Below, piece by piece: positions 26,950 to 53,020 of a stretch of DNA of 53,674 nucleotides. Position 1 is the first letter of the stretch; each line of letters starts with the position of its first letter. The notes under the pieces were generated by a model. The model saw only the letters and a list, made by a program, of their open reading frames with translations. It made no database searches and was not told the DNA's origin. Source of the DNA: Trichinella spiralis (Eukaryota > Nematoda > Enoplea > Trichinellida > Trichinellidae); the NCBI GenBank assembly GCA_000181795.3, contig CM012953.1, forward strand, positions 11,177,066 through 11,230,739, given 5' to 3'. Both the position numbers and the translations under genes were made by a program.

Positions 26950-29900
26950 AAGTTGGAGCAAGTCGAATTAAGGGTGCGTCGCGAGCAGGTCAGCCGAGCT
27001 TTCAATATCAATCATCGCAACCAGGATGACTGATGCTTCAACTGTTGCTGCTACTTCAGCTAGCTGCTAACTAATTTGGGTAGCTGAGGTGGATGAAGCA
27101 AGCAGGTCGATAGCTTCACACAACAACAAATGAAAAAACAGTTTTTTGTTCTCCGCACTGTTACATATTTTTCATTCACTTTCTGAATTTTAATTTCTTT
27201 GCCAATGCTATTTTTTGTGCACCTGTTGTATATTTTTTCTGTTGATTTTTGATTTATGTTGCTGCTTTTTTAAATCTGCGACCAACCAAAAATAAAGTTA
27301 CAAACATACATGTCGGGTCAATCGATATCAGTGGTCATTTTCTCTCTCTCTCTATCTATCACAATAACACAGTCGAATAGGTTGGTCATTACGATGACAA
27401 ATGAACGAAAGCCGTTTTTAATTAGAAGTGACAAAAACATTAAAAGCTGCTTCCGCCTTCCACATCGATGGCGGTTTTCACCGCATTCAGTCAGTTAAGC
27501 CACTGCATAATATGCTTGATTCCGCAAGCTTGGAATTAGCTTTTTGATTCTTCAATATCTGTCGGCTCGTCGCTTGGATTTAAACAAGATGATCAAGCAC
27601 TATTCGTTCCATCAGCAGAGCGGCACAAAGAATAAAAATAGAAATAAAAAAAACAAAAATAAAGAACAAGAATATGGTAGACCGTTATGAGATTAGGGGT
27701 TGTCAAGTGGAAAACTTAAGCAGCTAAGCTGAACGCACGCCTCTTTCCAACTTAACACATCCAAACCCCAGTTCCAACATATGCACTTGTTGAATATGAT
27801 TGTCTGATTTTCACTGCACATTCATGAATAAATAAATATATATACATGTTAAATTTTATTGAATTCTATACTTTTACACAATATAATTTAACAATCTTGC
27901 ATAAAGTCAAATTGGAAAGAAAAAAAGAAAATGATGAAAATAAACAATTTTATTCTAGTATAACAAGCAAGCATTGTGTATTTTAAAAGTCAATTTTTCG
28001 ATTCTTTGTTATTTTTTGACAATTCAATTATTTACGTTTGTATACATTTTTACTTCATTGAAAATTGTCCCTAACTTCGCTGTGCTCAGTGAAAAAAAGA
28101 ATGCAAATTTATTCTGTGTGAAAAATCTTTTATCAAACTACCGAAAGATTTGTTAATTAAAATTTCCTCATTCACCCATTGAACAACTGAAAGTGAAAGC
28201 AATTTGTTTTTCTATTTCTTCTTTTTTATCAAAAATTGATTCGTCAAAAAACGTTGAAAATTCCAACCTGATGAATTCGTATTCAATGCTCATTAATCAG
28301 CCGAACTTCACAGAACTGTGCGCATTTACACTGATTAGCAGATGCACTGCACATGAATTCGAATCAAATATTCACAACTTCTCGCACCATACAACTTAAT
28401 ACTACTACTGCTAATAATAACCATAATAATTTATTATTATTATTCATCTGTCCTTTCTTGATAAATAAAAATGACCTTTTGTATTTATGATAAGTTTGAA
28501 AAATAAAAAACAGATTCGCAATTTACAAAAATTGTTGCACAACTGATGTTCAGGTTAATATGAAAAAACAGCATGATCACACTTTTAGATGAATTGCACA
28601 CAAAAACCGAAATGATTCAACTAATTTGGCTCTGTCAAATGTACAATGAAGGTGAATTTTATTTTCATCCGTAAAGCTTTGCACGATGAAATAGGAAAAA
28701 AAACCAAAATTCAAAGCATTGCTTCAAATCATTGCAAGCAAAAAATCCAACCTCTCCACTGTAAGATCAAGAATCAGTTTCAAACAGTTCAAAGGGAAGA
28801 AAAAAGCCTCCTTCCCGAACAATCAACTCAATCGTTTATCAGTCAGTTGGATGAGCGGATGGATGCTGATGCAGATGTTTGAAACAGAAAAAGCCAACAA
28901 GCTAAGTTGAGGTGATATTTTTTTTGCATCGTGATGCTTTCCTCTTCTAAAAGAGAGAGAGAGAACAATTCAGCAAAGCTGCTCACGTGGAACCGTGTTG
29001 AACAGGGAAAGAGTGAGAAAACAGCTTAATAGTCAATTCATGCTATTTTTGCCGTTGCTTGTGACAATGATAAGACATGCTTCAATGTCAGAGTTATTTT
29101 ATTTCAACGTACGTTCCTTTGAAAAAACCCCTCAAAACTCAAAAACCTAGAAAACTTCATTCTTCAGAAGCTTTTTTGTGTTAGCTTTTGTTTTTTTTTA
29201 TTTGTCATTCACAGTTTGGTTCAAATTAAAAGAATTAACCAACACAGGCTGCTTGTTGTCCGTGAGAAGACGAACTGAAATCAGTTTCAAGACAAGCAAC
29301 TTTATCAGCACTGATTTCAATTACGCAACAGTTGAGCTGATGAAAAAAGTTCGAACAACGGAACAAGAAACAATTATGAAATTCGATTATTGAAAAGTGA
29401 AAAAAGTCAAAATTCATCTCTTCCACCTCGTGCTTTCACCGAATAAAGCGTGCTTTTTTGAAAAAGAGGCAATTTTGCAAATTTAAAAATTGCAATTCAT
29501 TTCGATTGATTTGGTGGACAAAATGGTTCCCAGCCAACGACACCGACCCACGTGCAATTTGTGAAATGTTTTTTGCAAAGCGAATAATAATGGCGCGCGT
29601 TCACGTCGTTCGGCATGTGCGTTTGATGTTCCAAGAAGCATTTCACAATTACTGACAACAAGCACCATTAAACCAGCCGGCCGTTGTGAGCTTTGGCTGT
29701 TGTTGTGACAAAGTGAAAAGTCGCTTTAAATATTTTTCCCATCGACTTGTTCCAATCGAACAACAGTATGAAGGTAAAATATAACGCAAATGTGGCTGGC
29801 CATTAGACTTTGAACGGTAAAGCTGCTTGAAATTGACGAGAATGTCAAAGAATGCTTGTTTGAAAGTCAAGCAAATTTGCCGCCAACGGCCCTGCAGCTT

Positions 29901-30608
29901 ATAATCAGAAGTGTGAAAAACTGATCAATACAGATCCATCCGAAGAATGAGAAGTTCTAGTACATCAGGTCGACTGAAATCAACATTTATTTATTTATTT
30001 AATTATTTTTGTTTCATGCTTGATTTTTGTAATTTCCCAAAATCAGTGTAGAAAAATTGTACCTTTCGTTTGCTACGAAAGAACTGCTGCATTATTAATC
30101 GATGTACATTAGTCGCATCGGTTACGTGGAACAGAAGTTAAGCATTTGTAAAAAAAAAACAAGAAAAATTGAAAACAATCAAAATTTTTCAATAATTCCA
30201 TTACTGATATCAGTTTCATTGTATGTATAGATGTGAAGATAAATTCTTGTTTTTTCCCCTTTAAAAAATACAAATTAAATAAATCGTCTTCAATTCGTTT
30301 CCTAGGTAGTCAGAGTGCACTGATTGCACAAATGCGCGTTTAGCTCTTCCACTACTGGCCTAGACTTATCATCTGTGAGAATAATAAAATCAATTTCAAC
30401 TTACACCTACTTACATTTCACATAGTTAAGGGCAGATTTCCAAGCTCAAATTTTACACCATTTCACAACTGCACAACAGCATACAAGCATCAAAAAATTA
30501 TACAATTTTTGTTTATACACATCTCTATATTCTATATTCAATCCTTAAGTTATTGTTTGATTCAATTAAACAACTGGATTGTAATAACAACAATCAAAAT
30601 AAATATTC

Positions 30609-30630
30609 ATATATATATATATATATATAT
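30609..30630. repeat. (AT)11 microsatellite
   Basis: A pure AT dinucleotide run 56 bp downstream (minus-strand sense) of the donor of the distal start exon. Confidence 0.9.
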
Positions 30631-30685
30631 ACATATGCATGCATTAATAATTAAAAAAAGAAAAACATATTAAATACATTCGTAC

Positions 30686-30893
30686 CTAGACTGATCCGAC
30701 TGCGTTTTCTTGGTTTTTCCAAGCTAGTTGAAAGTTGTTCACTCCTAGCAGTTGAAGACAAACGTCTCAGTGCGTTCAAAGAAACTGATGGAAACCAGCC
30801 GCCGAAACTGTTCACATCACTGCCGGGTAGACGAAGACTCATCGCACGTTGACGACCACCATCTTCTGCCAAACTGTCAAAAGTTAACGCCAT
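30686..30893 (-). CDS. Coding start exon, 69 aa; candidate distal first exon of the Kir channel
   Basis: A 208-nt open exon starting ATG, with an in-frame TAA directly before the ATG, and ending at the donor CTAG|gtacga in phase 1. It encodes MALTFDSLAEDGGRQRAMSL and continues as a serine/arginine-rich segment with RRLSS and PRKRSRIS, both basophilic kinase-like sites. GC content is clearly above its surroundings and no alternative frame is better. No acceptor-linked partner is visible in the 18 kb downstream until the channel's second exon (12374), whose acceptor needs a phase-1 donor; joining them gives SRISLGDSFRSFGAIPF and a 511-aa channel. Phase agreement alone has a one-in-three chance. 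It could instead be the first exon of another gene nested in the large intron. No homologue is recognised for the 69 residues themselves. Confidence 0.5.
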
Positions 30894-32375
30894 TTAAATT
30901 TCAATGTTTTCTCTTCTTCGACAACCAAAACAAAGACTATAAATAAATAAAGATGCATCGTCTTTATTTTTCTCTTCTGCCGTCTTTTCAATTATTTAAT
31001 TATACAGATATACATATATACGGCTGGAAATCGGGAAAATGGATATCACCACCAATGTATAGGCATATTTATACGTGTGTGCTTATATTTATTTATACAT
31101 GCAGGCACAACGTGGGCGAAAAGCAGCGTTCACAGACAAAAAGTAGACAACTGTTTTAAACAAGAAGCATAGCCGACTGCGATGTCGAACCAATCATTGG
31201 TCAAAGTCGATGCTTCATGGCCACAACAGCGCCGCCTCTTTCTCGTCGCCTCACATCTGATGCTGATGCTCCTCTGCGAACGCAACGACGACAGGTGTCA
31301 CCGGACGTCCTCTGTGGTCAGTGAAACATCTCACTCAGAGTTAAATAACCTTCGCATAATTTAAGTGAATTTCAATTTTTAAATCAATCCTCATCAATCC
31401 CCAATCAGAAAGTCATTGCTCAGTCAAGTCGACTGTTTCAAATACATTTTCTTCGTCTCAACGTAATCGACATCTTATCAGAGTGAACGATAATTCATTA
31501 CCATAATAAAAGTCAGTGGGAAAACAAAAAAAGTGATTTGAAAAAAAAGAACGAAATTATTAAATCCGCCAAGCTGTGGCGGATTAGCAGAGGTTCAGAA
31601 ACTGCCAGCCACTGCCGTCAGCATCAACTAAGCACACCGACAAACATCACACAACCACCACCATTCACCACTGTCGTTGCTGCAACCAACAGTTGCTAAG
31701 TCCGCAAATTAGCTGCTGCATACACTGCTGTAGTTATTATAAATAAAACTTTATATAAACAAAACAACATAAACTATAATAATACTCTGTACATATTTTC
31801 CAACTTCTACATGGAGAAAATTTAAAAACGAAAAGAAAAAAGCAAATCAAGAATAAGCAAATGAAAAAAGAAAATTAAGATCAATTTTGATTGGCTTTTT
31901 AATACAAAATGGCCGTAAATGGAAAAATTATACGCCGAGGGGTTGGAGTTGAACGTTATCCAGCATAAAATTGACGTTAATTGTTATTAAGGCAAAGAGA
32001 TGATGAATCGAACGTATTTTCTCAACAAGTATATATATATATATATGTATGTATGTATCACAGTTTGAATTTACACATGATAAATTAATAAATAAATATA
32101 CATATTAATTAATTAAATAAATAAATTTGTTCTTTATAAACACTGCCGGTCGCTCTGGATTCCAGGAAAAAACAATATTATAACAAAAAGGCATAGCAAT
32201 GTGGCAAAATGACAACAATCTGCAATCTCCTTGGATCAGGCATATTGATGCCGTACATATTGCAAAATGGACAGAATAATAAAATGGGAAATAGTAAATT
32301 TAAAAATTCAGTTGACAATGAACTGCCGACAGCGCACCGAGACCAGATACGCAATTTTTAAATAATTTGACCGGA
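30894..32375. other. Intergenic: promoter side of the distal exon and 3' flank of myosin
   Basis: 31160-31340 and 31560-31740 are notably GC-richer than the background. 31190-31200 reads CCAATCATTGG, two opposed CCAAT boxes sharing a centre, about 300 bp upstream of the minus-strand start exon, so this may be its promoter. The myosin 3' UTR must occupy the upper part, but no clear minus-strand AATAAA was found within 600 nt of its stop codon. Small open frames on the plus strand here have no coding support. Confidence 0.45.
31563..31585. repeat. 9-bp perfect hairpin
   Basis: AATCCGCCA and its exact complement TGGCGGATT are separated by 5 nt. The GC-rich stem contrasts with its AT-rich setting. 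It lies between the distal start exon and the myosin 3' end; its role is unknown. Confidence 0.6.
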
Positions 32376-46995
<14,620 letters not shown>

Positions 46996-47400
46996 TGTTT
47001 TCACGGATCACAACAACAACAACAACAACACTCAGCTAATCAATGAAAACACTTTTTTAAGGATTATTCAAAACAAAAAACACAAAGTCCAAGTAAAAAA
47101 ATAACAGATTCTCTAAGCTAGGGGCGGTGGAAAAAAATGAATATATGAGAAGTAAGCGCGCAATTGGGAAAATTACTCAGACGGTAAAAAAACCTAACAA
47201 CAAACAACCGCCGCAAGAATTTACTGGAATAAAGTGCAAAAATAGCAAGTCGACAACAAAAACCGAACAACCAACGCACACGCAGACGGTCAACTGCGAT
47301 TAGCCGCGCCGCTCTGTTGCGTGACCTCATTAAAACTGTTGAACTTTCTATACCAACTAACCTGCATTTCAAAAATGAAAAATCAAACCACCGATAAAAT
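46996..47400 (-). promoter_or_regulatory. Myosin 5' UTR and probable promoter
   Basis: Directly upstream of the myosin ATG (46995) the minus strand has a (TTG)n tract at 47011-47030, then a GC-richer segment at 47200-47330 with gcgccgctctgttgcgtgacctcat on the plus strand. The rise in GC just upstream of the first exon suggests the promoter. A minus-strand open frame spanning 47118-47372 is very basic and hydrophobic and looks like chance. Confidence 0.4.
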
Positions 47401-49328
47401 AATATTCAAAAAAACTTTAATAATTTTCCCAATTTTACGAAAAAAAATTATTATTAAAAATTTACAAAAGTGGAATTGAATGGGCTTGCGTTTCAAACTG
47501 AATCTGAACTGTCAGAAAATTGAACGATTCTATTTTACAGATGCAGGGATCGTTTCAAAAGAAAATAAATTTTTTACATTTATATTCCATTCCATTGCAA
47601 TAAATAAATAAATAAGTAAATAAATTCAGTGTTAATTTGCTGATAAAATTATAATTTGCACTTACAGTTTATTTCAAATTTTCATCAATCTACTATTCAC
47701 TGTAGCAAACAAGTGCAAGGTGAGTACGTTCGAGTAATTTTGATCTTTCATACCAACATTTGTACTTTTTTCAATGCTCTAATAAAAAATTTCACTCAAT
47801 CTGGTTATTTTAAAATAAAGTTTTCTTTTCTTTTTTATCATTATCAAAATATGGAAAATTAACAAAAATCACAATCGAAAAATTTGCACGACAAAATTCA
47901 CGCAATTCCTTTTTTCAGTATACCTACAACGGATTTTTTAAATAATTCACCATTTTTTGGTGAAAATTTGTTTCAAAATATTATTCACTCATTGACAGTA
48001 ATACTTTACTTTCCTTGCCCATCTTTACAGTATGAATTTAGAATTAACCGTGAAATCTTGAATGAAAAAATTTTGAAAATTACAATATATAATAAGTAAT
48101 TTACTACAGTACCTGTAATATAATATGATTAGGTAGAGTTAATTAGTATGATTTATGTCAAATTTAATTGAATTTTATGTTATATTTATGATTTATCTGG
48201 TTCCTTTGAAAAGTAATGCATAATTTTATTTTTCTTTCATTTTTAACTGCATTTATTACTGATATATAAAAATACTGTATGGAAATGGCGAAAAAGTTAT
48301 GTTCATTCTTTGCAGCACAAGTGTAAATGATTTTTATCCTGATCAAAATTTTCTTAAATTTATTAAAATAAAAGATGGATTGCATTGTATATAGAATTTC
48401 TTTACTGAAAAAAGTGCTGTTAATTATCGATGGCTTTCTAATAACTTATTGATCGCTGTTATCAGGTAAATGTATGCAATGCAATTTGAAATATTTTGTA
48501 TAAGTAGCAATATTAAGAACATGCATTTTTTAAACAATACAGTCATCTAAAAATTTCTTCCTTATCTCACAATATTTATTAGAGTGGAAATTTTGAACAC
48601 TACTGAAAAAGAAGCATTTTAGAACTAGCCGCGAACAGATACTTTGGTTTGTTTATATGACAAACTACATGCAATATTACTGTTTATTTTAACCTTATTA
48701 GATGCCAAATATATGAATATGTTATTGCTAGTTTCTTGCCAATTGTATTTCATTCTAAAACTTGTTAACCAGTGTTTCTAAAAATAATATTTTACTTTTG
48801 CTTTTAAATATTTTTATTAAATGTTACAAATTTCCATTTTGACATTGTATATTCTGAGCAACTGTTTTTCTCCAATCCCACAGCTCAGTTTTTCATCTTC
48901 ATTGTTTTCAGCAATGGAATTTGTGTTATGTGAATGTTGCAAAAAGTGATAAGAAATTAATTTTAAAAAATTACTTCATAGCATTTTACGTTATAATGGT
49001 TCATTTAGCAATAACATAAGCATATTCGATTGGAACAGTTGTGCATGGAAAATAATACTGAACATTGATTTCATATGTCTGTCATTTGAAAGTATGTGTT
49101 CTTAATTTATACACTTGTTATAGTGAAGTTGGAATAAAGAATTTTTGTTAAAATTTTATTTAAAAAAATTAGTCATAATTGAATAAAATACAATAAGTGT
49201 CAATTAAATTGAAATTAATGCCATGGTTAAATAGTAATAATGGTTGAATAATAAAGATGGATGAATGGTAATGAATGGGTGATAACACCGTCAGTAACTT
49301 TAGGTGGAAGTCAGTGTGGAAAAAACTT
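47401..49328. other. Intergenic AT-rich DNA between myosin and the membrane-protein gene
   Basis: No conserved coding block, RNA gene or mobile element is visible. The right end must hold the 3' UTR of the minus-strand membrane-protein gene. Confidence 0.6.
49155..49160 (-). terminator. Poly(A) signal of the micro-exon membrane-protein gene
   Basis: Reads AATAAA on the minus strand, about 170 nt past the stop codon at 49331-49329. It is the nearest canonical hexamer I noted. Confidence 0.45.
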
Positions 49329-52300
49329 TCACGGCTTCTTTATGGAAGAACCCTTCTTTATCGAAGGGCCCTTCTTTATGGAAGAACCCTTCTTTATCGA
49401 AGGGCCCTTCTTTATGGAAGGACCCTTCTTTATGGAAGGACCCTTCTTGCCGGCGAAACGCAATTTCAGCGGCGGCTTCTAAATACAATAAATTTAAATT
49501 AAATTTATTTTAATGTGAATAAGAGTATGTCTTTACAATTTCATCGTTGTTTTTATTAAAAATTAATGTAAATATTCCTGAATCAGTATATTTCATTCAC
49601 AACTTCATTTATTACTTGTAATGAAATACAAAAATTAAGTGAAATGCAATACCTTAGGTTTCTTTGCAGCGCTGGGCTTTATTTCAGGCGTTGTTTGGAG
49701 CTAAATTGAATATAAATAAAATTTCAGTATGTAAACACATGCTCATTCTTTGAATGAATATATTTTTTTAAAAGTGTTTTTGTATTTTCTATAAAACTTA
49801 TTAGCTTCCTGTGCAAATTATAATAAGTCTAATAAATCTAATAAGTTTATATTTAATTTAATTTAATTTCATGCATGAAAATTTATGTTATCAGCATACC
49901 ATCAAGGAACCCATCGTTGTTTCTTTAGTCTCAGGTGGAGGCGTTTTGGTCTAAAACAGTGTTTTTTATTCTCTCTTGTAAATTATTCCAACTAACTTCA
50001 ATTTTTTATCAAAATATATTCCAAAGTGCACTTCATATTATATTATTTTAACAGCGGTTTTTTAGAATATTATTTGGTAAAAGAAAAATGAACAAACTTT
50101 TGATTTCTTCGGTGGTTTCTTTTTCGACTTCACAGAACGCTAAAAAAATAACAATTAAGCAGTTTCAGCTGCAGCGCAGTTTTCTTATTTAGATAGTATA
50201 TATTTATTAATTTTTATTTATTATAAAACAAGTTTTATTTATAAGCACAGTAATTTAATATTTATAAAAAACAATGTATTTTTGTATATGACTCTTAGCA
50301 TTTAAATGCATAATGAAATGTCTGTGATAATTTTATACATACCGCTACCGAACGCTCCGAAACTTCACTCTTTTTCTGGGTCTAAATTAAAATATTTAAA
50401 AAATTTTCATATAATTTTTTTTCAATCTAAGGTTTTATAAATAATTTGGGAATACAGAACACAGCAGTTCAAAGACTTTTATTCTGTTTAATATCTATAT
50501 CATTTTTGATTTTCAATTTGTTAAACTTTTACATTACATTTATGGATTAAACTTTTAATAACGCTTCAAAATACTTATTTTGATTTAAATTAAAGAAAAT
50601 CTTGAACGTGAATCTGAACTTATTAAATCATGTACTCTATACTGCATTAAATAATCCATTTTTATGAAAAATGAATTTACACATAGCATGTCAATGCGTA
50701 TTGACCTTGTGTGATTTAGTTTTAACTTTTATACACTGCAAAACGTAGGTTTCATATCTTATTAATTTAAGGTAAATATTGAAAAGATAGTAATTTTAAA
50801 AAGAATACATACCTTTGATACGTTGTGGTCATCGACAAAGGCGGTAACCTATTAAATAAATGATATATTAAACATTTCATTCGATTTAATTTTATTGTTT
50901 TTAAATTACTGAAATTTCTGATCAGCTTAATTAATAAAATTACTAGCAGAATCAATTAATGAATAATGAGCAAAATAATAGTAAATGTATGGGAAAATCT
51001 TAGGATGTATTTTGCTAAATTGAAATACTGTTTAAAATTTCTAGTAAAAATTTTCTACAAGTTGAATGTCAAAATAATTATAAAATTTAAAAAAATTAAG
51101 GGATTGCTATGGTACAAAGGTGTAAAGAGAATTTCTGTCGAAAAAGATGAAACACAATTTTGAAGATTAGATAATACGGGTAATAAATTTGATGTCCTAC
51201 CGATTGCTGCAGGTTTGCTATAGGTACCACTTTCTAAAATTGACAAAATTATTTAAAAGTCGGCAAATAATTATAATTTCAAACTTACCAAAGTTCGTTT
51301 AGTTACCGTTCTTTCCTAAAACAAACAGTGCTATTATTAATTGAATTCAGCTATTTGAATGAGTGAAAAAATATTAAATTTCTTGAAATTTAATTCATTC
51401 ATCACACAGTATTTAAATGAAATTAATGCATTTAAATTGGCAGAGAACAATCCACTTACACATAACAGACCGGCAGAAAGTATCGTTAGAAAAACTATTG
51501 CACAAGCAGCTGGGATGCCAACATTCAAGAAATAAAATTTTAACAATCTGTTCTGTGAAATATCACGGGCTTTTTTAGGAGGCAGTACTAAAACACTTTT
51601 TAAATTGAGATCAATAAATGAAAACTTCCTTTTCACCTACTTTCACAGGTATCCTTTGCAAATACATAAGTTTCACCTTGTTTACACTTTACTTTTGCAC
51701 ACGGAATTCTGTCTAAAGTAAAAATAATTGGGTTTCCATAATTATGATCATAATTAATTATAAATTAGTGAGATACTGCAAAAGCACAATGAAATGATAA
51801 TTTCTTTCAACTATGCATAAAAATCAGTATGTAATCAGAATATTTATGAACTGACAAATGCTAAATTCTGAAAAGTACTTACCACCTCCAGGTGCGCAAA
51901 CACAACTCTTTTCAACACCACCAATCTCTACGTAACATTCTTTCAACGGTTCAGTTGAGCAAAAGTATCTGTTAAACTTGTTTATTGTACTGCAGTCATA
52001 CAACTCTTGAGCATTCCATTTTATTGAGAAAAGATGGACATAGTCTTTAGGAAATACCAAACATAGAGGAACTTTAGGAAATGCTTGAACTGCGTATTTT
52101 GCATCTCGTGATAAACTTAATTTAAAGGTGTTTTCTTCCATCCAGTTATCATCATGTACACCAATGTCTATGTATTTAACGTTATCCATTCCATATGCAA
52201 GTTTAATCCGTGAAACAACTGATTTATTTTCTCTTGCAGGAATTATTTCAATAACTCGATAACCGTTCAAGACAACATCCAGGTCATCAACATCTTTTAT

Positions 52301-52742
52301 TTTTTCAAAACCATGATATTCCAGAGTTTCAGGTATAAAAACATCATATTTAGTGATTTGCCTGCTCACGGAAATTTGAAAAGGATGGATGTAACTGTCA
52401 TGATATGCTTCGTAGCAGTCTCTCCACGCATCGATGTAAGTCATAGAATGAATACTTTTTGCCATTTCCCTCTTTCTTAAAACCACGCATCTTCCTTTCT
52501 CATAAAACCCACTGATGGAAGCGTCCATGTTATGTGGACAATAATGATCATCAGCAAGGCATCCATTAAGCAACATCAGTGCAGAAAGCACTAACAGTCC
52601 ACAATGCACATTCTAAATAAATTAATTACTTTTAACAAAGCATTAAATGAAAAAGACTAAGTAGTTAAATAAATCTTACCAAATCCATTGTCATTCTTAC
52701 CAGAAACAGTATCGCTTTAATGGTTGTTGGAAAATGAGACAT
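49329..52742 (-). CDS. Unrecognised type I membrane protein with a micro-exon-encoded Lys-rich tail, 12 exons, 472 aa
   Basis: Minus-strand exons: 52742-52680, 52612-51883, 51712-51641, 51587-51460, 51315-51289, 51233-51201, 50848-50813, 50381-50343, 50139-50098, 49950-49900, 49700-49653, 49478-49329 (TGA). All phases agree. Start: ATG at 52742 is the first in-frame one; ATG at 52694 would give 456 aa and a more compact signal peptide (hydrophobic core LLVLSALMLL, likely cleavage after GCLA). Ectodomain about 42-305 with 12 cysteines; GRCVVL, WRDCYEAY and KWNAQELYDC...FNRYFC recall the first and last cysteine motifs of a C-type lectin domain, but the match is weak and inferred. Then a short Cys-rich segment (SCVCAPGG, PCAKVKCKQGETYVFAKDTC), a basic juxtamembrane stretch and one TM helix about 309-331. 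The 141-residue tail is basic and Ser/Pro/Thr-rich and ends in six KKG(P/S)SI repeats plus KKP. I do not recognise the protein. A surface receptor or adhesion role is only a topology-based guess. Confidence 0.85.
49341..49448 (-). repeat. Six 18-nt coding repeats (KKGPSI/KKGSSI)
   Basis: Six direct copies, 18 nt each, in the last exon. In protein order they read GPSI, GPSI, GPSI, GSSI, GPSI, GSSI. The alternation creates a 36-bp higher-order period, marked by two identical 12-bp palindromes GAAGGGCCCTTC at 49363-49374 and 49399-49410. Because the unit is a multiple of three without stops, it also keeps other frames open on both strands; those frames are artefacts. Confidence 0.9.
49653..51315 (-). 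other. Array of seven symmetric micro-exons
   Basis: Exons of 27, 33, 36, 39, 42, 51 and 48 nt in transcript order, each flanked by phase-0 introns of 55-431 nt. Peptides: ERTVTKRTL, KVVPIANLQQS, VTAFVDDHNVSK, TQKKSEVSERSVA, RSVKSKKKPPKKSK, TKTPPPETKETTMGSLM, LQTTPEIKPSAAKKPK. Any subset can be skipped or included without shifting frame, so the cytoplasmic tail could be highly variable by splicing. Each exon has a TTTAG-type acceptor and a GT donor; one donor (gtttgt after exon 9) is weak. The smallest exons could be mis-called individually, but the run of consistent phases argues for the whole. Confidence 0.75.
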
Positions 52743-52893
52743 CTCCCGCCGACCAACGAAAACACAAAGACAAAAATGATTGTAGTTAAATTTTTAAAAA
52801 TAAGTATCAGCTTCTTATTTCAAAATTGTTTAAATTTAAACTTTTCTAAGTTTAAAATAAAGGTTTGGTACTACTCGGTCCCACGTTACTCTT

Positions 52894-53020
52894 ATTGGTC
52901 GTTGACCGCGCTATTTTATTGGGCCGGCAAGTCGTTGTCTTATTGGTTTTCCTTGTCTAATTGCTCATTGATTCAAACTCTTCAGTTGTGATTAGCTGTA
53001 ATATTTTTTCATTTCATTGG
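52894..53020 (-). promoter_or_regulatory. CCAAT-box array upstream of the membrane-protein gene
   Basis: Minus-strand CCAAT boxes lie at 52898-52894, 52922-52918 and 52946-52942, exactly 24 bp apart, with a fourth at 53020-53016. They sit 150-280 bp upstream of the minus-strand start codon. Regularly spaced CCAAT boxes are the usual binding pattern of NF-Y. The motifs are seen directly; promoter function is inferred. Confidence 0.5.

Larger units (their letters stand above)
12513..30685. other. 18-kb stretch without recognisable genes, possibly one Kir intron
   Basis: No conserved protein, splice-linked frame chain, tRNA or complete transposon is visible on either strand. It is AT-rich with scattered islands of higher GC at about 18240-18720, 25380-25520, 26880-27120 and 29500-29900, plus CT/GA microsatellites. 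If the start exon at 30686-30893 belongs to the channel gene, this region is its first intron and the islands are candidate regulatory elements; otherwise it is intergenic. Confidence 0.5.

Noticed and set aside
47118-47372. Minus-strand 84-codon frame upstream of myosin
   Set aside because: Arg/Phe-rich, no homology, and it lies where the myosin 5' UTR or promoter is expected.
49261-49502. Plus-strand open frames with repeating FFMEEPFFIEGP or LLYGRTLLYRRA peptides
   Set aside because: They are the complement of the KKGPSI repeat of the minus-strand gene. An 18-nt stop-free unit stays open in several frames, and no splice or conservation support exists on the plus strand.
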